DNA of 64,000 bases, from assembly GCF_026122795.1 (NCBI RefSeq), contig NZ_JAIWQV010000003.1:1-64000 (forward strand), written 5' to 3'. The notes below the pieces were generated by a model. It saw only the letters and a list, made by a program, of their open reading frames with translations. It ran no database searches and was not told the origin of the DNA. Source of the stretch: Buchnera aphidicola (Chaitophorus viminalis). Lineage in GTDB: Bacteria > Pseudomonadota > Gammaproteobacteria > Enterobacterales > Enterobacteriaceae. Position numbers and translations under genes: made by a program. Of the stretch, positions 28,475 to 38,438 are shown in pieces. Numbering within the stretch: the first letter of the stretch is position 1; each line of letters opens with the position of its first letter.

Positions 28475-29332
28475 ATGTTAATAAAACCAAATTGGATTAA
28501 AATTAAATTTCCTACTAATCTTAATAATATTCAGAATGTTAAAAAAGTTTTAAGAAATAAATCTTTAAAAACTGTATGTGAAGAAGCTAGATGTCCAAAT
28601 TTACATGAATGTTTTAATAATGGAACTGCAACATTTATGATTTTAGGATCAATTTGTACACGTAAATGTCCTTTTTGTGCAGTAAAAAAAGGTCAACCGA
28701 AATATTTAGATAAAAATGAACCTAAAAATTTAGCAAAAGTAATAAAAAAAATGAATTTAAGTTATGTGGTCATTACTTCTGTAAATCGTGATGATTTAAA
28801 AGATGGTGGATCTTTACATTTTTCTAAATGTATTAAAGAAATTAGAAAAATTAAAAATATTAAAATTGAAATACTAGTTCCAGATTTTAGAAAAAAAGAA
28901 AATTTAGCATTGACTTTGATTGGAAAAAATTTACCTGATGTTTTTAATCATAATTTAGAAAATGTTCCTAGATTATATAAATATATTCGTCCAGGAGCTA
29001 ATTATAAAAAATCTTTATATTTATTAAATAAATTTCATAAAAAATTTCCTCATATTCCAACTAAATCTGGATTAATGGTTGGATTAGGTGAAAAAAAAAT
29101 TGAAATATTACAAGTTATTAAAGATCTTTATAATAATGGAGTATCTATGTTAACTATTGGACAATATTTACAACCAAGTAAATTTCATATTTCTGTAAAA
29201 AAATATTTTCATTTAGAAGAATTTGAAGAAATAAAAAATCAAGCTTTATTAATTGGTTTTAAGTATGTTTTTTGTGGTCCTTTAGTTCGATCATCATATC
29301 ATGCTTTTGCACAATATAACGTAATTAAATAA
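28475..29332 (+). CDS. lipA: Lipoyl synthase
   Basis: Radical SAM enzyme inserting two sulfur atoms into protein-bound octanoate. 285 aa (E. coli 321), shortened at the N-terminus before the catalytic core. The auxiliary cluster cysteines are Cys35, Cys40 and Cys46 (CEEARCPNLHEC); the radical SAM cysteines are Cys61, Cys65 and Cys68 (CTRKCPFC). The C-terminal Ser of the auxiliary cluster is in RSSYHA. Downstream of lipB, its pathway partner. Confidence 0.95.
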   Translation: MLIKPNWIKIKFPTNLNNIQNVKKVLRNKSLKTVCEEARCPNLHECFNNGTATFMILGSICTRKCPFCAVKKGQPKYLDKNEPKNLAKVIKKMNLSYVVITSVNRDDLKDGGSLHFSKCIKEIRKIKNIKIEILVPDFRKKENLALTLIGKNLPDVFNHNLENVPRLYKYIRPGANYKKSLYLLNKFHKKFPHIPTKSGLMVGLGEKKIEILQVIKDLYNNGVSMLTIGQYLQPSKFHISVKKYFHLEEFEEIKNQALLIGFKYVFCGPLVRSSYHAFAQYNVIK

Positions 29333-29376
29333 TAATTATTTATAATAGAATATAATTTTTAATTAGAGGATTAAAA

Positions 29377-30141
29377 GTGTTATATACTAACTTAAAAAAA
29401 ACCTATAAAACAAAAATAATTATTGCATTAGATTATTCTAGTAAAAAAAAAGCATTAATGTTAATAAAAAATTTAAATCCAAAATTTTATAGATTAAAAA
29501 TTGGAAAAGAAATGTTTTTTTTATTTGGTATAAATTTTTTAAAAAAAATTATACATTTAGGATTTAAAGTTTTTTTAGATTTAAAATTAAATGATATTCC
29601 TAATACTGTTTTTCGAGCTATTAAATCTTTTTCTAAATTAAATTTATGGATGATTAGTATTCATGCATCTGGAGGAAAAGATATGATGAAATCTGCTAAA
29701 TCAGCAATAAAATTTTTTAAAAAACCTCCTTTATTAATTTCTGTAACAGTTTTAAGTAGTTTTTCAAATAAAAATTTAAATGAAATAGGAATATATTCCT
29801 CTATTAATAAACAAATTTTATTATTAGCAAAGTTATCTAAAAAAATTGGTTTAGATGGTGTTGTATGTCCTGGAAGCGCTGTTAAAGATATAAAAAAAAT
29901 TTTAGGAGCAGATTTTAAAATTATCACTCCAGGAGTTAGAATGTTAAATAGTTCTTTGCATGATCAAAAAAATGTAATTACTCCAGAAAAAGCAGTAAAT
30001 TTAAAAATAGATTACATTGTTTTAGGTAGAATTATTACTTTTTCACAGAATCCAATTAATGATTTAAAAAAAATTTTTTTATTAATTAATAATAAAAAAA
30101 AAAATTTTAATATTTTAAATATTAATAAAATATCAAACTAA
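29377..30141 (+). CDS. pyrF: Orotidine 5'-phosphate decarboxylase
   Basis: Last step of UMP synthesis. 254 aa (E. coli 245). GTG start at 29377 with GAGGA at 29366-29370. Active-site elements: IIIALDYSS, FLDLKLNDIPNT with the catalytic Asp-Lys pair, the VTVLSSFSN segment, and the phosphate-binding TPGVR and YIVLGRIIT. ribA starts 25 bp downstream. In E. coli pyrF and ribA lie close together in the same map region. Confidence 0.95.
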   Translation: MLYTNLKKTYKTKIIIALDYSSKKKALMLIKNLNPKFYRLKIGKEMFFLFGINFLKKIIHLGFKVFLDLKLNDIPNTVFRAIKSFSKLNLWMISIHASGGKDMMKSAKSAIKFFKKPPLLISVTVLSSFSNKNLNEIGIYSSINKQILLLAKLSKKIGLDGVVCPGSAVKDIKKILGADFKIITPGVRMLNSSLHDQKNVITPEKAVNLKIDYIVLGRIITFSQNPINDLKKIFLLINNKKKNFNILNINKISN

Positions 30142-30165
30142 CATTTTGAAAATTATAGAGATTTC

Positions 30166-30759
30166 ATGAGATTAAAAAAAATTGCACAATCTATATTACC
30201 TACACGTTGGGGTAAGTTTTCGATTATTGCTTTTGAAGAAAGTAATAAAAAAAAAAATAATAATCATATAGCTTTAATTTATGGAAATATATATCGTCAA
30301 AAAAAAACTATATTAGCTCGTATTCATTCAGAATGCTTAACTGGAGATTCATTATTTAGCTTACGTTGTGATTGCGGAATACAATTAAAAACTTCATTAA
30401 ATATAATATCTCAAGAAGGTGCTGGAATTTTAATATATCATCGACAAGAAGGAAGAAATATAGGATTAATTAATAAAATTAAAGCGTATGCTTTACAAGA
30501 TATGGGATTAGATACTGTAGAAGCAAATCATAAATTAGGTTTTTTATCCGATGAAAGAGATTTTAAAATTTGTTCAGATATTTTTAAATTATTAAAAATA
30601 AAAAAAATACGTTTATTAACCAATAATCCTAAAAAAGTTAAAATTTTAAGTAAACATGGTATTCAGATTCAAGAAAGAGTATCTTTAATTGTTGGTTTAA
30701 ATAAAATAAATAAATTTTATGTTCATACAAAAAAAAATAAAATGGGTCATTTTTTTTAA
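30166..30759 (+). CDS. ribA: GTP cyclohydrolase II
   Basis: First step of riboflavin synthesis, opening GTP to the pyrimidinone precursor. 197 aa (E. coli 196). Zinc cysteines Cys57, Cys68 and Cys70 in [20 protein letters not shown]-handling segments [15 protein letters not shown] and LLTNNPKKV. Follows pyrF closely. The 257-bp gap to convergent yciA holds only low-complexity A/T palindromes (for example 30930-30948). Confidence 0.95.
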   Translation: MRLKKIAQSILPTRWGKFSIIAFEESNKKKNNNHIALIYGNIYRQKKTILARIHSECLTGDSLFSLRCDCGIQLKTSLNIISQEGAGILIYHRQEGRNIGLINKIKAYALQDMGLDTVEANHKLGFLSDERDFKICSDIFKLLKIKKIRLLTNNPKKVKILSKHGIQIQERVSLIVGLNKINKFYVHTKKNKMGHFF

Positions 30760-31016
30760 AGATAATAGGAATATTCAAACAAATAATAATTTTTTGTGAT
30801 ATTTTTTTTAATTTTTAAAATTTTTTATAGTATTTTAATTTTTATATTATTTTATTTTTAATTTACTATTTAAAAAAAAATTTATAATTTATAATTTTTT
30901 ATATAATATAAATTTTTATATAAATATAAAAATATTTTAAAAATATTTAATATAATTAAAATATTTTTTTATGAGTATATTTAATATCTAAAAAATAAAT
31001 TAATTTTCTCTGTTTT

Positions 31017-31421
31017 TTATAAATTATTTTTATAAAAAATTTTTCTCGGTTTTCCTTTTTTATCTATAGCAACATAAATAAATTTTCCATATGTAGCTAG
31101 ATATTCTTCTTGAATAGGCTTAGAATATAATCTTTTTACCCAAATTTCTATTTTTATTTTCATAGAACTAGTTCCAATTTTAATACATTTTCCATAGCAA
31201 TTAATAATATCTCCGATAGAGATCGGATAAATAAAAGAAACTTTTTTTGCTTGCGCTGTTACTACTCTACCTAAAGATATTTGTTTTGCTAAGATTGCTC
31301 CTCCCATATCCATTTGTGACATTATCCATCCTCCAAAAATATTTCCATTAGCATTGGTATGATTAGGCATAGCTAAAGTTTTTAAAAGCATATTCTTTTT
31401 ATTTTTAATATTTTCATTCAT
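31017..31421 (-). CDS. yciA: Acyl-CoA thioesterase YciA
   Basis: Hot-dog fold acyl-CoA hydrolase (134 aa; E. coli 132). Family features: LKTLAMPNHTNANGNIFGG with the catalytic Asn/Asp helix WIMSQMDMGGAI, followed by VTAQAKKVSFIYPISIGD and NCYGKCIKIGTSSM. In E. coli yciA, yciB and yciC precede the trp region; only yciA remains here, with a 143-bp AT-rich gap to trpA. The physiological substrate in the symbiont is unknown. Confidence 0.92.
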   Translation of the reverse strand: MNENIKNKKNMLLKTLAMPNHTNANGNIFGGWIMSQMDMGGAILAKQISLGRVVTAQAKKVSFIYPISIGDIINCYGKCIKIGTSSMKIKIEIWVKRLYSKPIQEEYLATYGKFIYVAIDKKGKPRKIFYKNNL

Positions 31422-31564
31422 TTTTTTTTTTTTTGTTCCTGTTTTAAAATTTTTAATTTTTATAAAATAATAAAAATATTTAAATATTAACTTAAATTTT
31501 TTAAATTGATAATTTTCTTTAAAATTTAAATTTTGAATTTGTTTATTTAAATAACAAAAATATT

Positions 31565-32371
31565 TTATTTTAAATAAGTAGATTTTTTAAAAAAAATACA
31601 TAATTTTTTAATTTTTTTAAGCATTTTATTTTCATTTAATAAATATTTTTCTATTAAAGAAATAATTTTTGAACCACATATAATGCCTGAAATTCCAGAT
31701 TTAAATATTAATTTTATATTAGTACATTTATTTATTCCAAAACCATTTAAAATAGGTGCAGATTTATTTTTTATTAACATATTAATTATTTTAATATTAA
31801 TTTTTGTATTTTTTTTATGAATTCCTGTGACTCCAGTTCTAGATACTAAATATACATAATCTTGACTATATTTAGATATTTTTTTAATTAATATATTATT
31901 AGCATTTGGAGGACATATATAAATTGAAGATATTTTATTTAATAAAGAATATTTACGAAATTCATATGATTCTTGTATAGGAACATCAGGAATAAGTACT
32001 GAATCTATTCCAGATTTATAACAATAATAATAAAATTTTTTGATACCAAAATTGAAAATTAAATTTGCATATATTAATAGTCCTATAGGTAATTTTTTAT
32101 TTTCTTTACGTATTTTTTTTATCGTTTTAAAGATTTTTTTTATAGAAATTTTATTTTTTAAAGCACGTTTATTAGATTTTTGTATGATCGGTCCGTCTGC
32201 TAATGGATCTGAAAATGGTATACCAAGTTCTATAGCATCTGCTCCAGAAGAAATCACAGTTTTAATAATTTTTATAGATTGTTTTAAATTAGGATCACCT
32301 AAAATTAAAAATGGAACAAAAATTTTTTCTGTATTTTTTTTATTATTAAACATAACTTTATATCGATTCAT
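31565..32371 (-). CDS. trpA: Tryptophan synthase alpha chain
   Basis: Cleaves indole-3-glycerol phosphate and channels indole to TrpB. 268 aa, as in E. coli. The catalytic Glu lies in DAIELGIPFSDPLADGP and the catalytic Asp in SGIDSVLIPDVPIQES; YLVSRTGVTG and the phosphate site NGFGINK are present. It shares one base with the trpB stop (TAATG), a coupled arrangement. Last gene of trpDCBA, supplying an essential amino acid to the aphid. Confidence 0.97.
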   Translation of the reverse strand: MNRYKVMFNNKKNTEKIFVPFLILGDPNLKQSIKIIKTVISSGADAIELGIPFSDPLADGPIIQKSNKRALKNKISIKKIFKTIKKIRKENKKLPIGLLIYANLIFNFGIKKFYYYCYKSGIDSVLIPDVPIQESYEFRKYSLLNKISSIYICPPNANNILIKKISKYSQDYVYLVSRTGVTGIHKKNTKINIKIINMLIKNKSAPILNGFGINKCTNIKLIFKSGISGIICGSKIISLIEKYLLNENKMLKKIKKLCIFFKKSTYLK

Positions 32372-33573
32372 TAAATTTCCTTAATATTTAGATCATTTTT
32401 TTTTAAAAATTTATTTACTGTTTCAATATCTTTATCTCCTCTTCCAGATAAATTTACAATAAATATTTGTTTTTTATTTTTATTTTTATTCATTAATTGT
32501 AATGCATATGATAAAGCATGAGATGATTCTAATGCTGGAATAATACCTTCTTTTTTTGATAATAACAAAAAAGCTTTAATAGCATCTATATCTAATACAG
32601 AAACATATTTTACTACTTTATTTTTTTTTAACCATGCATGTTCTGGACCTACTGAAGGAAAATTTAATCCAGAAGAAATTGACCATGATTTTTTAATTTG
32701 TCCTTCTTTCGATTGTAAAATTAAAGATTTCATTCCAAAATAAATACCTGTAGTACCTTTAGTTAATGAAGCGCTATGTTTTTTTGTTTGAAGACCTTTT
32801 CCAGCAGCTTCTACTCCAATTAAAGATATAGATTTATTATTCAAAAAAGATTCAAATATTCCAATAGAATTAGATCCTCCTCCTACGCAAGCTATTATTG
32901 AATTTGGAAGTTTATTTTCTTTTAATAAAATTTGTTTAATGGTTTCTTGACCAATTATTTTTTGAAAATATTTTACTATTTTCGGGTAAGGATGAGGTCC
33001 TGCTACTGTTCCTAACATATAATATGCTGTATTATAGTTTTCTGACCAATCTCGCATAGCTTCATTACATGCATCTTTTAATGTCGAGTTTCCAGAATTT
33101 ACCGGAATTATTTTTGCTCCCATTAATTTCATTCGTAAAACATTTGAATATTGACGTTGAATATCTTTTTCTCCCATATAAATTCTACATTTTAAATTTA
33201 ATCTAGCACATACAAGAGCTGATGCAACTCCATGTTGTCCTGCTCCTGTTTCTGCAATAATTTCTTTTTTATTCATTTTTTTAGCTAATAATGCTTGTCC
33301 TAGAACTTGATTAGTTTTATGTGCTCCTCCATGTAATAAATCTTCTCTTTTTAAATAAATTTTAGTTTTTGTTCCTTGTGTAATATTTTTACATAATGTT
33401 AATGGAGTAGGTCGTCCTGCAAAATTTTTTAATAATTCATTAAATTTTTTTTTAAACTTAATATTTTTTTTTTCTTGAAGAAAACATTTTTCTAATTCAT
33501 TTAATGCAGGAATTAATATTTCTGGAACGAATTGTCCTCCAAATTTTCCAAAATATGAATTATTTTTTTTCAT
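32371..33573 (-). CDS. trpB: Tryptophan synthase beta chain
   Basis: PLP enzyme joining indole and serine; the serine may come from SerC (60.9 kb) and GlyA chemistry in this genome. 400 aa (E. coli 397). PLP Lys in [13 protein letters not shown], phosphate-binding [10 protein letters not shown], catalytic Glu in IGVEAAGKG, and the C-terminal NLSGRGDKD. The ATG overlaps the trpC stop (ATGA) with AAGGAAA upstream; its own stop overlaps trpA. Confidence 0.97.
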   Translation of the reverse strand: MKKNNSYFGKFGGQFVPEILIPALNELEKCFLQEKKNIKFKKKFNELLKNFAGRPTPLTLCKNITQGTKTKIYLKREDLLHGGAHKTNQVLGQALLAKKMNKKEIIAETGAGQHGVASALVCARLNLKCRIYMGEKDIQRQYSNVLRMKLMGAKIIPVNSGNSTLKDACNEAMRDWSENYNTAYYMLGTVAGPHPYPKIVKYFQKIIGQETIKQILLKENKLPNSIIACVGGGSNSIGIFESFLNNKSISLIGVEAAGKGLQTKKHSASLTKGTTGIYFGMKSLILQSKEGQIKKSWSISSGLNFPSVGPEHAWLKKNKVVKYVSVLDIDAIKAFLLLSKKEGIIPALESSHALSYALQLMNKNKNKKQIFIVNLSGRGDKDIETVNKFLKKNDLNIKEI

Positions 33574-34952
33574 TTTTTTTTCCTTATAATATAATTTCTT
33601 ATAATTTTAAATATTTTTTTTATTTTATGTTTATCTTTAATTCCTATACTTTTTTCTAATCCAGAATTAAAATCTAAACCAAAGAAATTAGATTGTAATG
33701 CTTTTTGAACATTTGTTAAATTTAGTCCACCTGATAATATAATTTCTTTTAAATTTTCATTTTTTAATATTTTCCAATTAAAACTTTTTCCACTTCCTGG
33801 ATTAATATTATCAAATAAATATTTATTAACATTTAAAAATTTTTGATAAAAATATATATTTTTATTTACTCCTATAGATTTCCAAATTTTTATTTTATAT
33901 CCTAAATGTTTTATAAGAGTTTGTATATATTCTTCATTTTCTGTTCCGTGTAATTGTATAGTTTTTAGATTTAATAATGAAACTTTTTTAATAATTTCAC
34001 TAATATTTTGATTTTGAAATACTCCTACAAATTTTAAATTTTTAATAGAAGTAATTTTTTCTGCTTTTTTAAAATTTATTTTTCTTGGAGAATTTTTACA
34101 AAAAATTAATCCACCATAAATTGCTCCATATTTTTCTGATATTTTTGCATCTTTTATTCGTGTTAAACCACAAATTTTATTATTCCCAAAAATAATTTTT
34201 TTAACTGCTATACTTAAGTTTTTTTTTTTCATTAAACTAGAACCAATTAAGAATCCATTTACTATAGAAGATAATTTTCTAAGTTGAAAATTTTTATAGA
34301 ATCCAGATTCGCTAATAATGATTGCTTTTTTATGAATTAAAGGAGCTAGATTATAGGTATTATTGATATCGATTGAAAGATTTTTTAAGTTACGATTATT
34401 AATTCCAATTACTTGAGCTTTTAAATATATTGCTCTTTTTAATTCTTGTATATTATGTACTTCTGTTAAAATACCTAAATTCATATTTTTACATAAATTT
34501 GATAAAAAAATATATTCATTATCATTTAAAACAGATAACATTAATAAAACAGCATCTGCTTGATAATATCTAGCTAAATATATTTGATATGGATCAAAAA
34601 TAAAATCTTTACATAAAATAGGTTGTGATACTTGATTTCTTACGATAGATATGTTTTCTATATTTCCATGAAAATAATGATTTTCTGTGATTACTGAAAT
34701 TACATCAGCGTATTTTTTATATACAGAGGAAATTTCATTTAAATTAAAATTTTTATTAATTATTCCTAATGAAGGTGAAGATTTTTTACATTCTAAAATA
34801 AAAGAAATTTTATTTTTATTTAAAGATTTAATAAAACTTCTAGTTTTTATAGAAATTTTTTTTTGTAAATATTGAATTGGTTTTTTAATTTTTTGATTTT
34901 CAATCCATTTTTTTTTTTTAATTAAGATTTTTTTTAATGTTGTTTGAATCAT
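33570..34952 (-). CDS. trpC: Bifunctional indole-3-glycerol phosphate synthase / phosphoribosylanthranilate isomerase
   Basis: Fused TrpC-TrpF enzyme catalysing two successive steps of tryptophan synthesis (460 aa; E. coli about 450). The N-terminal IGPS barrel shows [34 protein letters not shown] and [11 protein letters not shown]; the C-terminal PRAI barrel shows [30 protein letters not shown] and SGGLNLTNV. It overlaps trpD by 4 nt and trpB by 4 nt, so the operon is translationally compact. Confidence 0.96.
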   Translation of the reverse strand: MIQTTLKKILIKKKKWIENQKIKKPIQYLQKKISIKTRSFIKSLNKNKISFILECKKSSPSLGIINKNFNLNEISSVYKKYADVISVITENHYFHGNIENISIVRNQVSQPILCKDFIFDPYQIYLARYYQADAVLLMLSVLNDNEYIFLSNLCKNMNLGILTEVHNIQELKRAIYLKAQVIGINNRNLKNLSIDINNTYNLAPLIHKKAIIISESGFYKNFQLRKLSSIVNGFLIGSSLMKKKNLSIAVKKIIFGNNKICGLTRIKDAKISEKYGAIYGGLIFCKNSPRKINFKKAEKITSIKNLKFVGVFQNQNISEIIKKVSLLNLKTIQLHGTENEEYIQTLIKHLGYKIKIWKSIGVNKNIYFYQKFLNVNKYLFDNINPGSGKSFNWKILKNENLKEIILSGGLNLTNVQKALQSNFFGLDFNSGLEKSIGIKDKHKIKKIFKIIRNYIIRKKK

Positions 34953-35953
34953 ATTTCTCCTACTCTAGAAATATTTTTTATAAAATTATAAATTTTACCG
35001 CTATGAAGAATTTTTAAACTATCTATAGTATTTTTTTTTAAATTTTTATTTCCGAAAATTTTTAATAAAATAGATGTGTTTATTGCTATTAATTCGTTAT
35101 CTTCATCTGATCCTTTACCTTTAAAAATTTTTTTTAAAATTTTAAAGTTGTCTTGTAAAGATCTTTTTTCAATATTTTTTTTTATTCTCCATGATAAACC
35201 AAAATCTGAAGGAGTGTATACTTTAGAAGTAATTTTTTTATTTTTAATTTTCACTAAATAAGTGGGTTTATATAAAGTTGCTTCATCTGTTTTATCACTA
35301 TTAATTAAAAATATTTTTTTATATTTCATTTTTTGTATTATTTTTGCCATAAAAAACATAATATCCTTACTATACGTTCCAATTACTCCTAATTTTGGTT
35401 GAGAAGGATTAAGAAGAGGTCCTGCAATATTAAAAAAAGTTCTTATTTTTAATTCTGATCGAACTTGATGAACATGTTTAAATATAGGATTATATTTTTG
35501 TGCATTTAAAAAACAAATATTAAATTTGTTAAACATTTGTTTTGATGATTCTATAGACATTTGTGTATTAATATTGAAACATTGTAGTATATTAGAAGAT
35601 CCAGAACTACTAGTAATACTTTCATTGCAATGTTTAATAATTTTAAATCCTAATAATGCTGCAATTAAAGCACTAGATGTAGAAATATTAATTCCATTAC
35701 TTGAATCTCCACCTGTACCTGCTATATCAGAATATTTACATTTTTGTTTAGGAAATTTTTTCATTAACTTCCAGGATGCTTGTATTAATCCTAATATTTC
35801 TCTTTTTTTAATTCCTTTTATTTTAATAGCAGTTATAATACTAGAAATTTGTGATAAATTAATTTTTTTTTTTCCAATTAAAAGCATTAATTTATACATT
35901 TCTGTTTTTTGAAGATTTTTAGAACATAACAACTTATTTAAAATTTTTTTCAT
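34949..35953 (-). CDS. trpD: Anthranilate phosphoribosyltransferase
   Basis: Transfers phosphoribose to anthranilate. 334 aa, the monofunctional form: E. coli has a TrpG-TrpD fusion, whereas here the glutaminase part is absent. Signatures: DIAGTGGDSSNGINISTSSA for PRPP binding, KHCNESITSSSGSSN, and GPLLNPSQPKLGVIG. First gene of the trpDCBA cluster; trpE and trpG are not in this window, and in many Buchnera they are on a plasmid. No leader peptide or attenuator is visible in the 134-bp gap upstream. Confidence 0.95.
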   Translation of the reverse strand: MKKILNKLLCSKNLQKTEMYKLMLLIGKKKINLSQISSIITAIKIKGIKKREILGLIQASWKLMKKFPKQKCKYSDIAGTGGDSSNGINISTSSALIAALLGFKIIKHCNESITSSSGSSNILQCFNINTQMSIESSKQMFNKFNICFLNAQKYNPIFKHVHQVRSELKIRTFFNIAGPLLNPSQPKLGVIGTYSKDIMFFMAKIIQKMKYKKIFLINSDKTDEATLYKPTYLVKIKNKKITSKVYTPSDFGLSWRIKKNIEKRSLQDNFKILKKIFKGKGSDEDNELIAINTSILLKIFGNKNLKKNTIDSLKILHSGKIYNFIKNISRVGEI

Positions 35954-36087
35954 TTTTTTTTTATTCGTATAATAAATTAATATTTTTGAAATAATACTTA
36001 ATTTTTAATTTTTATTTTTTAAATTTTAAAAATATTTAAATAATATTTTTTAATTTTTAATTATTAGAGATTTAATATAAATTATTT

Positions 36088-36864
36088 TTAATATAATGAT
36101 TTTATTTTTTTTAAAATTAATGAAAGAACTTTAGCATTATTTGCGATAATAACAGTTTTATTATTGTAATCAAATCCTCCTTGATAATCACTAATTATTC
36201 CTCCTGTTTCTTTAACATGTAAAATTCCTGAATAATAATTCTTTATTTTAAAATTATATTCAATAATACAATCAATTCTTCCATTAGCCAAGTAAGCTAA
36301 ATCTAAAGGTACTAAATTAGTACTTCTAAAAATAATTCCTTTTTTAAAAATTTTTTTTAAAATTTTATAAAAAATATGATTTTTTTGAAAGATCATATAA
36401 TTAATTTTAGCAGAAACAAAAATTTTTTTTAACAAATATGTTTTTGAAGATCGCATTCTATGTCCATTAATTTGTGCTCCATGACCATTTACTGCTGTAA
36501 ATAATTCATTTTTTAATGGATCATATATTACTGAAGAGTTAATTTTTTTTTGTACAAAAATGGTTATTGAAACGCAAAAATTTGGAAATCTTTTCTTAAA
36601 ATTTTTTTTTCCATGAATAAGATTAATTATCCATGTTGGATTTTTAAATTTTTTTAATTTAGAACTGTTATAATTAAATAATATATGATGTTTAAAATAT
36701 GATTTTTTTATTAGATTTATAATCATATTTTTTGTTTTATAAATTTCTTTTTGAAGAATTTCTTTATTTTTTAGATAGTTAAATGTATTTTTATCATATG
36801 CTTGAATAATATTATTACCTCCTTTTATGGCTGCCTGAATTGCTATATTTAATATAGGATGCAT
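36088..36864 (-). CDS. suhB: SuhB-like protein with all catalytic metal ligands replaced
   Basis: Orthologue of E. coli SuhB (inositol monophosphatase fold, 267 aa; 258 aa here), clear from MHPILNIAIQAA at the start, YDPLKNELFTAVNGHGAQ and LDLAYLANGRID. The metal-binding residues of the family are gone. By alignment to E. coli, Glu67 of EESG is Tyr65, Asp84 and Asp87 of DPLDGTTNF are Asn81 and His84 (NLIHGKKNF), and Asp212 of WDFAAG is Asn209. Phosphatase activity is therefore very unlikely. SuhB is also a Nus-complex factor for rRNA antitermination, a role reported to be independent of catalysis; the frame is intact, suggesting that role is what is kept. Divergent from hisS. Confidence 0.9.
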   Translation of the reverse strand: MHPILNIAIQAAIKGGNNIIQAYDKNTFNYLKNKEILQKEIYKTKNMIINLIKKSYFKHHILFNYNSSKLKKFKNPTWIINLIHGKKNFKKRFPNFCVSITIFVQKKINSSVIYDPLKNELFTAVNGHGAQINGHRMRSSKTYLLKKIFVSAKINYMIFQKNHIFYKILKKIFKKGIIFRSTNLVPLDLAYLANGRIDCIIEYNFKIKNYYSGILHVKETGGIISDYQGGFDYNNKTVIIANNAKVLSLILKKIKSLY

Positions 36865-37100
36865 TTTTTTTTTCCTGTGTGTAATAAAATTAAAAAATAT
36901 TATTTTATAAAATAAAAGTCGTTATATAATAGTACAATTACTAGATTAAAAATATTTAAATTATTTATTTATTTTTTATTTTATATAAATATTTTTATAC
37001 AATTTAATTGTATCAAGTTTTTTAGATGATTTATTTTTTTTCTGAAATATATTAAAAAATATATTTTGATATTAATTTTATACCAGAGATAATATTTATT

Positions 37101-38384
37101 ATGATTAAAAAAATAAAATCCATAAGAGGAATGCATGATTACCTTCCTGAAGAGTTATATTTTTGGGAATATACTGAAAAAATTTTAAAAATAATATTTA
37201 AGAATTATGGATATAAAGAAATTAGATTACCAATATTAGAACATACTCAATTATTTAAAAAATCTATTGGAAAGGTTACTGATATTATAGAAAAAGAAAT
37301 GTATACATTTTTTGATAATAAAAAAAAAAGTATTACATTACGTCCAGAAGCTACAGCAAGTTGTGCAAGAGCTGTTTTAGAGAATAATCTATTAAAAAAT
37401 ATTAATCAAAGATTTTGGTATTTTGGTCCAATGTTTAGATATGAAAGACCTCAAAAATGTCGTTATAGACAATTTTATCAATTTGGTTGTGAAGTTTATG
37501 GTTTAAGTGATCCTTGTATAGATTTAGAATTAATTATACTTTTATATCGTTGTTGGAAAAATTTAAAAATAGATAAAAAAATTTTTTTAGAAATAAATTC
37601 TATTGGAAGTATTCAATCTCGTGAAAAGTATAAATCTGATTTAAAATTTTTCTTAAATTCTAATATAGATTCTTTAGATATAGAATCTAGAAAAAGATTA
37701 TATACTAATCCTCTAAGAATATTGGACAGCAAAAATTTAAATGTTCAAAATTTATTAAGACATGGTCCAGTTTTACTAGATTATATTGATAAAAATTCTA
37801 AAAATCATTTTAAAAATTTATGTTCTTTAATTAAAAAAATGAATATTCCTTTTATAATAAATAAAAATTTAGTACGTGGATTAGATTATTATAATAGCGT
37901 TGTATTTGAATGGAAATATAAAAGTAAAAAATTAGGTTCTCAAAATACTATCTGTGCTGGTGGACGTTATGATAATTTAATTAATATTTTAGGAGGACCG
38001 TCTACTCCTGCGTTAGGATTTGCAATTGGTATGGAACGTTTAATATATATTCTGCGAAAAAATAAAAAAAAAATAAATCAAAATTTAACAAATGATATTT
38101 ATATAATTTCTGATTTACGTGAAAATAAGATATTATGTATAAAATATTCAGAAAAAATTAGAAATTATTTTAGTAAATTAAAAATTATTCAGGATTTTAA
38201 TCTTGGCTCAATAAAAAAAAAAATTATTCGAGCAAAAAAATTTCAATCAAAAATAATTATTATTATAAATAAATATACATTAATTAATAATATAATTGAA
38301 ATTCGATATTGTAATACTAATAAAATCAAATTAATAAATATAAAAAAAGTTATTACAACATTAAAAAAATTTTTTTTAAAATAA
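37101..38384 (+). CDS. hisS: Histidyl-tRNA synthetase
   Basis: Class II synthetase charging tRNA-His (427 aa; E. coli 424). IRGMHDYLPEE start, motif 2 FRYERPQKCRYRQFYQFGCE, the histidine-specific LVRGLDYYNSVVFEW and CAGGRYDNLI, and motif 3 PALGFAIGMERL; a C-terminal anticodon-binding domain follows. The 236-bp gap to suhB contains a small palindrome at 36997-37013 and no other recognisable signal. glyA follows 54 bp downstream. Confidence 0.97.
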   Translation: MIKKIKSIRGMHDYLPEELYFWEYTEKILKIIFKNYGYKEIRLPILEHTQLFKKSIGKVTDIIEKEMYTFFDNKKKSITLRPEATASCARAVLENNLLKNINQRFWYFGPMFRYERPQKCRYRQFYQFGCEVYGLSDPCIDLELIILLYRCWKNLKIDKKIFLEINSIGSIQSREKYKSDLKFFLNSNIDSLDIESRKRLYTNPLRILDSKNLNVQNLLRHGPVLLDYIDKNSKNHFKNLCSLIKKMNIPFIINKNLVRGLDYYNSVVFEWKYKSKKLGSQNTICAGGRYDNLINILGGPSTPALGFAIGMERLIYILRKNKKKINQNLTNDIYIISDLRENKILCIKYSEKIRNYFSKLKIIQDFNLGSIKKKIIRAKKFQSKIIIIINKYTLINNIIEIRYCNTNKIKLINIKKVITTLKKFFLK

Positions 38385-38438
38385 TATATTTACATTTAAA
38401 TATAATATTTTCAATATTACAGTAAGGATTTTAAAAAG

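Noticed and set aside
30930-30948. AAATATTTT/AAAATATTT palindrome between ribA and yciA
   Set aside because: Low-complexity A/T; similar short palindromes occur in most gaps of the window, so I give it no function.
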